A DNA stretch of 64,000 nucleotides, taken from JAXGTO01 sp040774885. GTDB taxonomy: Bacteria; Actinomycetota; Coriobacteriia; Coriobacteriales; Eggerthellaceae. The stretch lies in the NCBI GenBank assembly GCA_040774885.1, contig JAXGTO010000001.1:62001-126000 (forward strand), in the 5' to 3' direction. The notes under the pieces were generated by a model, which saw only the letters and a program-made list of their open reading frames with translations, ran no database searches and was not told the origin of the DNA. Shown piece by piece: positions 16,770-25,284 of the stretch. Position 1 is the first letter of the stretch, and each line of letters starts with the position of its first letter. A program made the translations under genes and the position numbers.

Positions 16770-17544
16770 TCCCCAGGAGTTTCAGGCGCCTTTGGCTAAA
16801 GAGGCCATCAGCGACGAAGTAGTCATCGACTTCGACCATGTCACAAAGACCTACAACCTGTACAAAAACGATCGTGGCAGGTTCTTGGGAATATTCAACT
16901 ACAACAAGAAGGGCACCTTCTTGGGCAGCGTCAACGCCAATGACGACTTGAGCTTTCAGGTGAAGAAGGGTGAGGCTGTGGCTTTTTTGGGGCTCAACGG
17001 CGCTGGAAAAAGCACCGCCCTCAAAATGGTCACGGGTGTTACGCATCCCACCAGCGGAACAGTGACGGTTAGGGGCCGCGTCAGCGCCCTGCTCGAACTG
17101 ACGGCTGGGTTCGATATGCAGCTCACCGGCCGCGAGAACATAAGCCTGCGCGGGCAGATTCTCGGCTTGAAGCGCAGTGAGATCAAAGACATCGAACCAT
17201 CTATCATCGATTTTGCCGAACTGGGTTTGTATATCGACCAACCTATGCGTACGTATTCCAGCGGCATGAAGGCGCGTTTGGGCTTTGCCTTCGCCGTGGC
17301 CATCGATCCCGAGATTCTGGTGGTTGATGAAGCGCTTTCGGTTGGCGACCGCGCCTTCCAGAAAAAGTGCATCGAGCGCATCCGTGAAATCATGATGGAC
17401 GAAAGCGTCACCGTGCTTTTCGTCACCCATACCAGTTCTACCGCCAAGGAATTCTGCAGCCGCGGCATCGTTTTGAACAAGGGCGCCAAAGTGTACGAGG
17501 GCACCATCGATGATGCCACGAAGTATTATGAGGACAATTTCTGA
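16759..17544 (+). CDS. ABC exporter ATPase for polysaccharide/teichoic acid (Wzt/TagH-like)
   Basis: The 261-residue ATPase shows Walker A GLNGAGKST, signature YSSGMKARL, Walker B ILVVDEALSVGD and switch His in FVTHTSS. The E-A-L-S-V-G-D string is typical of Wzt/TagH/RfbE ATPases. It ends soon after the nucleotide-binding fold, so it lacks the C-terminal glycan-recognition domain of O-antigen Wzt proteins and resembles short TagH or mycobacterial Rv3781-type enzymes. The start at ATG 16759 has gaggagg upstream. It overlaps the permease by 11 nt and the next gene by 1 nt, so all three are coupled. Confidence 0.93.
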   Translation: MSSDPQEFQAPLAKEAISDEVVIDFDHVTKTYNLYKNDRGRFLGIFNYNKKGTFLGSVNANDDLSFQVKKGEAVAFLGLNGAGKSTALKMVTGVTHPTSGTVTVRGRVSALLELTAGFDMQLTGRENISLRGQILGLKRSEIKDIEPSIIDFAELGLYIDQPMRTYSSGMKARLGFAFAVAIDPEILVVDEALSVGDRAFQKKCIERIREIMMDESVTVLFVTHTSSTAKEFCSRGIVLNKGAKVYEGTIDDATKYYEDNF

Positions 17545-18719
17545 TGTCATGCGGACGCAGGGCGTTCGTCGGCGTTTCCCGCGCGGTGTTCAACGGGTTG
17601 TATCGGTTGTGTTCCTTGGGTGGTCGTCACAACGAGGTGCTGTTCCTTTCCCGTCAAACCAATCAGCCTTCTAACGACTATCGGGCCGTGGGCGAGGCGC
17701 TCGCGAAGCGCGGATTCACCCCCGTATATCTGTGTCGCAAGCTGTCAAAGCGCACTGTGTTCCCCTATGCTGCCCATGCCTTGCGCGAAATTCGGCACCT
17801 GGCGTGCTGCAAGGTGGTTTTCATCGATCGCTATGATCCTATGGTGAGTTTGATTGATTTCAATTGCGAACCGATATCCAATGGACTTGCCGCCGCCGCT
17901 CGGGATTCTCGGCTTCAGGGCGACGTCCTGCACGTCGAATACCCCGCTCAGCCCATGGTCATCCAGCTGTGGCATGCGTTCGGCGCCTTCAAGAAATTCG
18001 GCTATCAGAGCATCGGCACAAGGGAGGGGCATTCCCATGAAGTGGCCGATGCCTTCGATATTCATCGAAACTATTCGTGGGTAGTGTGCAGCGGCGAAGG
18101 CTGCCGCGCCGCTTTTGCCGAGGCGTTCGCCATTCCCGTAAACCGCGTGGTACCGCTCAATCGGCCTGAATACCGCGATATTATGTTGCGTCGGCCATCC
18201 GCGGCTGATACCCCGCTGCCTGCCGAACCCAGCGTGCTGTTCGCTCCGACGCTGCGCAAAAGCTCCGCTTCGCCGCATCCGTTTCGCACGCTGTACGATC
18301 GGCGCAAAGAAGCGCTGGCCGGCGTTCCCATCCAGGCGCTGTGGAGTTTCCATCCATTGGAAGAAGGGCTCGATGCGGTAGGGCAGGTGCCTGCGTCGCT
18401 CGATGCCGCCGATTACGTGGTTACCGACTATTCGAGCATCGTGTATGAATCCTATTTGCTGGGCAAACGGGTGGTGTTCTTCGTACCCGATCTAGACGAA
18501 TATCGCAAAACGCCGGGCCTCAACGCCGACCCGGGCATACGGTGCCCCGAGCTCACGGCCGTCACCGAAGCCGACCTGCGTGACAAGCTTATGCGCTGGA
18601 CCAACGACCCGGCAACGTATCCGGCAGAGCAGTTGGAAGCGTTCATCGACGGCGCCTTCGCAGAAGCGCCCGATGATCCGGCGAAGGCGTTGGCCGATTT
18701 CGTGTGCCAACGGGTCTGA
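17544..18719 (+). CDS. CDP-glycerol/ribitol glycerophosphotransferase-family enzyme (TagB/TarB-like)
   Basis: The 391-residue protein belongs to the poly(glycerol/ribitol phosphate) transferase family. It has QLWHAFGAFKKFGYQS near residue 136, LFAPTLRKSS near 234 and DYVVTDYSSIVYESYLLGK near 292-310, all typical. Such enzymes act at the inner membrane face and add polyol-phosphate from a CDP-alcohol to a lipid-linked acceptor. Being short and single-domain it could be the priming enzyme, with the 802-residue protein downstream acting as polymerase; that division of labour is inferred. Its ATG overlaps the ATPase stop by 1 nt. Confidence 0.87.
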   Translation: MSCGRRAFVGVSRAVFNGLYRLCSLGGRHNEVLFLSRQTNQPSNDYRAVGEALAKRGFTPVYLCRKLSKRTVFPYAAHALREIRHLACCKVVFIDRYDPMVSLIDFNCEPISNGLAAAARDSRLQGDVLHVEYPAQPMVIQLWHAFGAFKKFGYQSIGTREGHSHEVADAFDIHRNYSWVVCSGEGCRAAFAEAFAIPVNRVVPLNRPEYRDIMLRRPSAADTPLPAEPSVLFAPTLRKSSASPHPFRTLYDRRKEALAGVPIQALWSFHPLEEGLDAVGQVPASLDAADYVVTDYSSIVYESYLLGKRVVFFVPDLDEYRKTPGLNADPGIRCPELTAVTEADLRDKLMRWTNDPATYPAEQLEAFIDGAFAEAPDDPAKALADFVCQRV

Positions 18720-18786
18720 TGTCTTTTCGCGCTTTAGCCTGCGTGCGGTGTAGAATGGCTGAAACCGTCAATCTAGGAGCCGTGCT

Positions 18787-19509
18787 ATGAACCAGCAACC
18801 CACCAATTGCTATGCAGCCATTTTGGCCGGCGGCAGCGGAACGCGCATGGGCAATCCTGAAAAGCCCAAACAGTTCTACTTGCTGGGCGGCAAACCGATT
18901 TTGGCTCATACGGTCGAGAAGTTCTGCGTGATGGGCGCCTTCGATAAGGTCCTGGTGATGAGTCCGGAATCTTGGCTTCAGCAAACACGCGACATCTTGG
19001 CCAGGCAATGCCCGCATTTTTCCGACCTCATTGAAGTGGTGGCGGGCGGCTCCACCCGAAACGGCACCATCTCAAATGCGCTTTCCTTCATTCAGGAAAA
19101 CTGCCCGGTGGATGACGGCACCGTTATCGTCACTCATGATGCGGTACGTCCCTTCGTCACGCATCGCATCATTTCAGACAACATCGTCGCTGCACGTGAA
19201 TATGGTGCTTGCGACACGGTGATTCCCGCCACTGACACCATCGTCGAAAGCTTGGACGGGCAGCACATCAGCGCCGTTCCTCCTCGTTCCAACCTATACC
19301 AAGGGCAGACTCCGCAGAGTTTTCGCGTGCGCGAACTGGCGGGTTTGATCGCTGGGATTTCTGCCGACGAGGCCGCATCATTGACCGATGCGTGCAAAAT
19401 CTATGTGCTGCGTGGAAAGCCGGTTGCCTTGGTCGACGGCGAAGTCTCCAACATGAAGATCACCTACCCGCAAGATATGCGCGTGGCCGAAAGCCTGGTA
19501 GGGGAATAA
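18787..19509 (+). CDS. tarI: Ribitol-5-phosphate cytidylyltransferase (TarI-like)
   Basis: The 240-residue nucleotidyltransferase is of the IspD/TarI family, with AAILAGGSGTRMG, KPKQF and VTHDAVRPFVT, then TDACKIY and the end motif MKITYPQDM. TarI makes CDP-ribitol from CTP and D-ribitol-5-phosphate. IspD is the alternative, but the tarJ-like gene begins 3 nt after it and polyol-phosphate transferases lie on both sides, so CDP-ribitol synthesis is the better call. A TAGAAT hexamer at 18751-18756 and the ribosome-binding site taggag precede it, so it may start a new transcript. Confidence 0.85.
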   Translation: MNQQPTNCYAAILAGGSGTRMGNPEKPKQFYLLGGKPILAHTVEKFCVMGAFDKVLVMSPESWLQQTRDILARQCPHFSDLIEVVAGGSTRNGTISNALSFIQENCPVDDGTVIVTHDAVRPFVTHRIISDNIVAAREYGACDTVIPATDTIVESLDGQHISAVPPRSNLYQGQTPQSFRVRELAGLIAGISADEAASLTDACKIYVLRGKPVALVDGEVSNMKITYPQDMRVAESLVGE

Positions 19510-19512
19510 GCC

Positions 19513-20538
19513 ATGCTCAACGCCGTTTATCGACTCATCGCCCCCAGGATGTTCGAGCCCGTTGAAATCGATGTGGCCACTGACGGTGCGCGTGTGGTGG
19601 TTCGTCCCACGCATCTTTCCATATGCAATGCCGATATGCGGTATTACCAGGGAAGGCGCAGCGCCGACGCGCTTGCTGAAAAGCTGCCCATGGCGCTGAT
19701 CCATGAGGGCATCGGTCAGGTTCTGCATGACCCTACGTCTACATTTTCTCCAGGAGATGCCGTGGTCATGTTGCCCAACAACCCGCACGAACGCGATCGC
19801 TGCATAGCAGAGAACTACCTATCGAGCAGTGAGTTTTGCGGTAGCGGATTCGATGGCTTCATGCAGGAATACATGGTCATGCCGCCAGTGCGCTTGGTGG
19901 CGCTGCCCCAAGGGATGAACAAGAATGTGGCTGCGTTCACCGAACTTTTGAGTGTGGCCGTGCATGCCGTGACGCGCTTCGAGCAGATCAGCCATGATCG
20001 TCGCGATACGGTGGGCGTGTGGGGCGATGGCAACCTGGGCTTCATGGTGTGCCTGGTGTTGCGCACGCTGTATCCCAAAATGCATCTGGTGCTCTTTGGG
20101 CGCAATGATTACAAAATGGCCGACTTCACGTTTGTGGACGAAACCTATTTCAGCTACAACGCGGCAGACGCGCCGGCAATTGACCACGCTTTCGAATGCT
20201 GCGGGGGCGAGGGCAGCGGATCGGCCATCGACCAGATCATCGACGCCATACGTCCCGAAGGGACGGTGAGCCTGTTGGGGGTCAGTGAGAACCCGCAGCC
20301 CGTAAACACGCGCATGGTGCTTGAAAAGGGCCTGCGTTTGTTCGGCAGCAGCCGCAGCGGACGGGCCGATTTCGAGCGCACGGTAAGCTTGTACCGAGAT
20401 TGTCCGCGCATGCTCGGTTATCTTGAGGCTATGGTGGGCCAGGTGTTCGATGTGCGCACCACTATGGATATGACCGCCGCTTTCGAAGCCGATGCCCATA
20501 AGACCATGGGCAAGACCATCATGGAATGGAATGTGTAG
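19513..20538 (+). CDS. tarJ: Ribulose-5-phosphate reductase (TarJ-like)
   Basis: The 341-residue protein is a zinc-dependent medium-chain alcohol dehydrogenase. TarJ reduces D-ribulose-5-phosphate to D-ribitol-5-phosphate with NADPH, giving the substrate of TarI. Visible features are LSICNADMRYYQG (catalytic-zinc cysteine), LIHEGIGQV (zinc histidine and glutamate), the GVWGDGNLGFM nucleotide-binding turn and ECCGGEGS. The TarI-TarJ pairing with a 3-nt gap is the standard arrangement. The ribosome-binding site aggggaa lies in the tarI end. Together they should supply CDP-ribitol for the two transferases in this block. Confidence 0.87.
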   Translation: MLNAVYRLIAPRMFEPVEIDVATDGARVVVRPTHLSICNADMRYYQGRRSADALAEKLPMALIHEGIGQVLHDPTSTFSPGDAVVMLPNNPHERDRCIAENYLSSSEFCGSGFDGFMQEYMVMPPVRLVALPQGMNKNVAAFTELLSVAVHAVTRFEQISHDRRDTVGVWGDGNLGFMVCLVLRTLYPKMHLVLFGRNDYKMADFTFVDETYFSYNAADAPAIDHAFECCGGEGSGSAIDQIIDAIRPEGTVSLLGVSENPQPVNTRMVLEKGLRLFGSSRSGRADFERTVSLYRDCPRMLGYLEAMVGQVFDVRTTMDMTAAFEADAHKTMGKTIMEWNV

Positions 20539-20544
20539 GCGGCT

Positions 20545-22953
20545 ATGTCCGATTTACCCAAGGTATCCTTCTCCGCCCGTTGCAAAGGTTTTGCAAAGCA
20601 ACGCATCAAGGATGTGGTGCTGGGTTGGTATCTGCCGCGCGTGTATCGCGAGGCCGCCCAGCAGCCCGTCCAAGATGACCTGGTGCTTTTCATCGAGCAG
20701 AAGCAGCCAGATATGCCAGACAGTTTCTTCACCATGCATGCCTATCTTGAGCACGGGTTCGACTATCGGCTCGAGTTCATCAGCCTGGGATACATGCGGG
20801 CGGATATCAAAACCTACTACCGCAATTGCGTTCAGATGGTGCGGCGCTTGGCTGTGGCCCATTACGTGTTCTTGAACGATGCCAGCGACGTTGTCAGCTG
20901 CGTGCCGTTGCGCGATCAAACCAAGGTGGCCCAATTGTGGCACGGTTGCGGTGCCTTCAAAAAATGGGGCATGAGCACGGCTGATTTGATTTTCGGCGGC
21001 AACCGGCGCCAACTCTTGCGTCATCCCTTTTACAAGAACCTGAGCCTGGTAACCGTCAGCAGCCCAGAAGTTGCTTGGGCATACCGGGAAGCCATGGTGC
21101 TTGAAGACGATCCCGACGTGGTGCAGGCTACTGGTGTCAGCCGCACCGACGTGTTCTTCGATGTCGAGTGGCTCGATCAATCCCGTCATGACGTGCTGGC
21201 TGCCGTGCCCCAAGCGCAAGGGCGCAGGATCATCCTGTATGCTCCTACATTTCGGGGTCGGGTTAAAAACGCCGAGGGGCCCGACCGGTTGGATATCCCC
21301 GCCATGCAAGAAGCGCTGGGTCGAGATTGCGTGCTGCTGATCAAGCACCATCCCTTCGTCAAACGGCGTCCGGCCATCCCCGAGGAATGCACCGATTTCG
21401 CCTTCGACGTGTCCAGCAACCTGCCTATCGATGCATTGCTGTCCGTCGCCGACGTGTGCATCAGCGATTACAGCAGTTTGGTGTTCGAATATTCGCTGTT
21501 CGGCCGCCCTATGGCCTTTTTCGCTTACGACAAGGACGACTATGCCGACTGGCGCGGTTTCTATTACGACTACGACCAGCTGACTCCCGGTCCCGTGTTC
21601 ACGGAGAACGAAACGCTGATCGACTGGCTTTCCCATGTGGACGAACGCTTCGATGCGGAACAAGTGAAAGCGTTCCGAGACAAGTTCATGAGCGCGTGCG
21701 ACGGGCATTCGACCGAGCGTATCGCCCAGCAGCTTATGGGTGGGGCTGGTTTGTTCGAGCATCAGAAGCTTCCCATAGCCCAGCGCATGACGCAGGCCGA
21801 CCCCGACGGCATCGATATCAGCATCGTGGTTCCTGCTTACAACGCCATGCCGTATCTGCGGCAAGGAGTGCAGAGCATCTTGGCGCAGACGTATCCGCTC
21901 GAGCGCATAGAGGCGCTGTTGGTTGACGATGGGTCCACTGACGGCACGTCTGAATTCGCAGATCAGGCGCACTCCGAACACCCCGCCCTTTTCAAGGCCA
22001 TCCACTTGGACCAGCCCAGCGGCAGCCCCGCAGCACCTCGCAACGAAGGGATTCGCCGGGCCTGCGGGACCTACGTGTTCTTCATGGACGCCGATGACTG
22101 GCTGGGCCCCCAGGCGGTAGAACGCATGATAGAGCATGCCGTGGATTGGGGCGCTGATGTGCTGCTGGCCAAGCTGGTGGGGGAAGGCGGTCGCGATGTG
22201 CCCAAGAGCATGTTCAAAATCAGCGCGCCCAAGGTTGACATCTACAACAGCAAGATCATGTGGACGTTTGGCCCCATGAAGCTGTTCAAAAGGGACTTGC
22301 TGGTCGAAAACGATCTGCGGTTCCCTTCGTTCATGCCTGAAGACATCAGCTTCGTGTTGCGTGCTTATTGCCTGGCGAATACGGTAAGCGTTGCAGCGGA
22401 TTACGGGTACTACCATGCTTTGCAGCACGACGTTGAAACTCAAGCTTCCTTCGGCACATGGAACGATGTTGAGAGCAATCTGGAGGCGTTCGAAGATCTG
22501 TTTGCCTGGGTGGATGGCCATGTGCCCGATTGCCAACGTGACAAGGTTCTGATGCGACGGTTGTTTCGCCGTGACATCCTGAACATGCTCTTTACTGTTG
22601 CGAAGGAACCGAACAGCGAGAAGGCCGAATCCCAGTTGAACAAGTTGCAACAGATAGCCCTTCCGTTTTGGCGCCCAGGCATGTACGCAACATGCCCGTT
22701 CAACCAAAGGGCCGTTCTAGAGGTGGGCCTGCATGGATCCTTGGAACAATTGCGGGCTGCAGTCCAACACGAAGAAGACGGGACGCTCTCTTCGCTCTGC
22801 TTATTCGAATGGCGTGAAGGCTGTCTTTTCTGTCTTTTGCCGTCTAGCTGCGGCGGCATGAGTTTTGATGTTACTGAATGTCCCGATGTGAGCGCTTGCA
22901 CCGATGCGGTCTGCGAGCATGATGCGCAATCCTATCCATCGAAAAGCGATTAA
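20545..22953 (+). CDS. Ribitol/glycerol-phosphate polymerase (TarL/TagF-like) fused to a GT2 glycosyltransferase
   Basis: The 802-residue protein has two enzymes in tandem. Residues 1-400 are the polyol-phosphate transferase, with AQLWHGCGAFKKWGMS, ILYAPTFRG, LIKHHPF and CISDYSSLVFEYSLF. From about residue 427 a GT2 domain starts (ISIVVPAYNAMPYL, LLVDDGSTDGT, FFMDADDW) and continues to about 660, followed by a C-terminal part of unknown type. One chain could add ribitol-phosphate and then decorate or extend it with a sugar. It follows tarJ by 6 nt and is the last gene of the block. The last 60 residues show no recognisable domain. Confidence 0.86.
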   Translation: MSDLPKVSFSARCKGFAKQRIKDVVLGWYLPRVYREAAQQPVQDDLVLFIEQKQPDMPDSFFTMHAYLEHGFDYRLEFISLGYMRADIKTYYRNCVQMVRRLAVAHYVFLNDASDVVSCVPLRDQTKVAQLWHGCGAFKKWGMSTADLIFGGNRRQLLRHPFYKNLSLVTVSSPEVAWAYREAMVLEDDPDVVQATGVSRTDVFFDVEWLDQSRHDVLAAVPQAQGRRIILYAPTFRGRVKNAEGPDRLDIPAMQEALGRDCVLLIKHHPFVKRRPAIPEECTDFAFDVSSNLPIDALLSVADVCISDYSSLVFEYSLFGRPMAFFAYDKDDYADWRGFYYDYDQLTPGPVFTENETLIDWLSHVDERFDAEQVKAFRDKFMSACDGHSTERIAQQLMGGAGLFEHQKLPIAQRMTQADPDGIDISIVVPAYNAMPYLRQGVQSILAQTYPLERIEALLVDDGSTDGTSEFADQAHSEHPALFKAIHLDQPSGSPAAPRNEGIRRACGTYVFFMDADDWLGPQAVERMIEHAVDWGADVLLAKLVGEGGRDVPKSMFKISAPKVDIYNSKIMWTFGPMKLFKRDLLVENDLRFPSFMPEDISFVLRAYCLANTVSVAADYGYYHALQHDVETQASFGTWNDVESNLEAFEDLFAWVDGHVPDCQRDKVLMRRLFRRDILNMLFTVAKEPNSEKAESQLNKLQQIALPFWRPGMYATCPFNQRAVLEVGLHGSLEQLRAAVQHEEDGTLSSLCLFEWREGCLFCLLPSSCGGMSFDVTECPDVSACTDAVCEHDAQSYPSKSD

Positions 22954-23024
22954 AGCTGTTCGGTTGCAGTGGTTGCAAAACTAGTTGTCGATAAACGGAC
23001 ATTGTTGGGGATAAGGGGACGTTG

Positions 23025-23770
23025 ATGGGAACCAGTATTTTCGGATCATGCGTAAGCCGGGATGTGTTTGAGTTCGACGATCGCTTGGCTTTGGATGCTT
23101 ATGTTGCGCGTCAGTCTGTCGTTTCATCGGTCAGTCCAGCCGCTCCCATCGAAGAAGATGAGATCGCGCTTTCGTCCGCATTCCAGAAAAGATCGGTCTA
23201 TTCGGATATTGCGAAAACGGCGTTTGACGAATTGGCCCGGTTCGATGATTCTGGCTGGCTGCTTATCGACTATTTTGAAGAGCGGCATCCGCTAGCGCAC
23301 TTTCGGGAGACGATTATCACCAAATCGCCCGAATTCAATTCATCGGGATTGACCCCTACGTCACCCGTGTCCTATGAAGTCGCCGAAGGCCAGAGCAACA
23401 TGGTCGATGGGTGCTCCATCGAGTATTGGCTTGACAGGTTCTTTTCCCAGATCGAAGGTCTGTTTCCTCCGTCTCGAATAATAATCAACCGCGCCTATCT
23501 CACCGATAGCTATTGGGGGGGGATGGCCGCTTAGCCTGGTTCGATGACGATGTTTGTCGGTACGACGCGCGCGTCAATAGAAAGCTCGACTATCTATATT
23601 GCGCTACCGAGCGGCGTTTTCCTTCCAGTCACACCATTGATTTGCGCGGCAAGGATTATCATGCGACGGCTTCTCACAAATGGGGTCTTGCGTCGACGCA
23701 TTACGAGGATGCGTTCTTTGAAGACCTGGCCGCGCAAATCGTTCAGATTCAAGAGTTGGATTTGGAATGA
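23025..23770 (+). pseudogene. DUF6270-family gene interrupted at a G8 tract (frameshift or phase-variable)
   Basis: The start is clear (aggggacgttgATG) and the N-terminus GTSIFGSCVSRDVFEF fits DUF6270, a family seen in capsule and glycan loci whose chemistry is unknown. The first frame runs 169 residues and stops at 23532-23534. The rest of the family sequence (DGRLAWFDDDV to HKWGLASTHYEDAFFEDL) continues in the -1 frame to 23770. The switch falls exactly at a run of eight G (23515-23522); one additional G would restore a product of about 248 residues. The run also fits a G-GGG-GGG slippery heptamer. Explanations are phase variation, frameshifting, a true mutation or a read error. Confidence 0.75.
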
Positions 23771-23987
23771 GGCGCAATGCCTGGGCAGATGGGCTTGTGC
23801 GCGATAGCGGAGGCGGCCCAAGGGGCATATTCTGTTTTCGGCTCGATTTGAACGCCGCCGAACGACGTGCAATACCGTTCCAGCCAAAGAGCGTACTGAT
23901 TTGCTGTGCTGAAAACGCTCGACTCCTTGGATAATGGTAAAATCTTTGAACTGCTAAGATTCAAATCAATTAGTTGAAGGGATTGCC

Positions 23988-25280
23988 ATGAATGTGGCTG
24001 TTGCCGGTACTGGGTATGTCGGCCTTGTTTCCGCTGCCGTGTTTGCCCAAATGGGGCACAACGTCGTTGGACTGGACATCGATGAAGCGAAGGTGGCATC
24101 CCTCAATGACGGGCGTGCTCCTTTTTTCGAGGCCGGTCTCGATGACTTGCTGGAGCGCAACAAAGAACGTCTGTCTTTTACCTCATGCTACCGCGATGCA
24201 TACCATAACGCCGAAATCATTTTCATTGCCGTCCCTACCCCCGAGAGGATGGACGGTTCGGCGGAACTCAAATATGTCTATACCGCCGTTGAACAGATTG
24301 CGGAATCTCTGTCTTCAGACTCGGTCGTCGTCGTCAAATCAACCGTGCCCTTGGGGACCAATTCGCATGTTCAAAGCCGTTTCGATGCGCTTTTGAGCGA
24401 CTCTCCCTTCAGCGTTGAAGTAGTATCCAATCCCGAGTTCCTATCTCAGGGCACGGCAGTGAACGACATGCTCCATCCCGATCGTGTGGTTGTCGGAGTC
24501 CGCAGCGAATCCGCGAAAAATACCATGGAGCGTTTTTATGCCAGCGTCGATGCCCCCGTTCTCTTCATGAGCCTGGAAAGCGCCGAGATGGTCAAATATG
24601 CTTCCAACGATTTCTTGGCTCTGAAGATTTCCTATATCAACGAGATTGCCAATTTGTGCGAATTGCTGGGCGCGGATATCAGCGATGTCGCCTATGGAAT
24701 GGGAAAGGACCCGCGAATCGGCTCGCGTTTTCTCAAGGCGGGCATTGGGTATGGAGGGTCGTGTTTTCCGAAAGACACCAAAGCACTGCATTGGCTTTCC
24801 AGTTATCACGATCGCGAGTTGAAAACCGTGAAGGCCGCTATCGAGGTGAATGCCCAGCAGAAAATCGTCCTGATAAAAAAGGCAAAAAGGCATTGCGAGA
24901 GCTTCGAGGGCAAAACCGTAGCCGTTCTAGGCCTTTCGTTCAAACCCGGAACCGATGACCTGCGCGAGGCCCCTTCGATTCAGAATATAGCCATTCTTCT
25001 TGACGATGGGGCAAAGGTCAAAGCATGGGATCCTTTGGCCGAAGGTCGGTACAAGAAGTTGTATCCAGAGCACGATATCGAGTATTGCGGCACCATTGAA
25101 GAAGCTTTGGCTCAATCGGATGCGTGTTTCATAATGACGGAATGGCCCGAAGTCTGCTCTTTGAAGCCCGATGATTTCAAGCGTTTGATGAGCGATCCCA
25201 TTGTCTTCGACGGCCGGAATTGTTTCGATGTGTCGTCAATGCGTGATGCGGGCATTGTCTACGAGTCGATTGGGAGGTAA
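23988..25280 (+). CDS. ugd: UDP-glucose 6-dehydrogenase
   Basis: The 430-residue enzyme oxidises UDP-glucose twice to UDP-glucuronate using NAD. The N-terminal Rossmann motif is VAVAGTGYVGLVSAAVFAQ, the catalytic cysteine is in GYGGSCFPKD near residue 257, and the C-terminal domain begins with VAVLGLSFKPGTDDLREAPS. Length is a little above the usual 390-440. gttgaaggg precedes the ATG. It starts the sugar-precursor section and supplies UDP-glucuronate for the glycan, or possibly UDP-galacturonate or xylose through later enzymes, none of which is obvious nearby. Confidence 0.95.
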   Translation: MNVAVAGTGYVGLVSAAVFAQMGHNVVGLDIDEAKVASLNDGRAPFFEAGLDDLLERNKERLSFTSCYRDAYHNAEIIFIAVPTPERMDGSAELKYVYTAVEQIAESLSSDSVVVVKSTVPLGTNSHVQSRFDALLSDSPFSVEVVSNPEFLSQGTAVNDMLHPDRVVVGVRSESAKNTMERFYASVDAPVLFMSLESAEMVKYASNDFLALKISYINEIANLCELLGADISDVAYGMGKDPRIGSRFLKAGIGYGGSCFPKDTKALHWLSSYHDRELKTVKAAIEVNAQQKIVLIKKAKRHCESFEGKTVAVLGLSFKPGTDDLREAPSIQNIAILLDDGAKVKAWDPLAEGRYKKLYPEHDIEYCGTIEEALAQSDACFIMTEWPEVCSLKPDDFKRLMSDPIVFDGRNCFDVSSMRDAGIVYESIGR

Positions 25281-25284
25281 TCAT

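Noticed and set aside
18787..19509. IspD (isoprenoid pathway) as the identity of the cytidylyltransferase
   Set aside because: Same family, but the directly following TarJ-like reductase and flanking polyol-phosphate transferases favour TarI. No isoprenoid gene is adjacent.
20554..22707. 717-codon open frame antisense to the TarL-GT2 gene
   Set aside because: It mirrors a clearly recognisable protein on the plus strand; long antisense frames are a by-product of codon bias in G+C-rich genes, and it shows no domain or ribosome-binding site.
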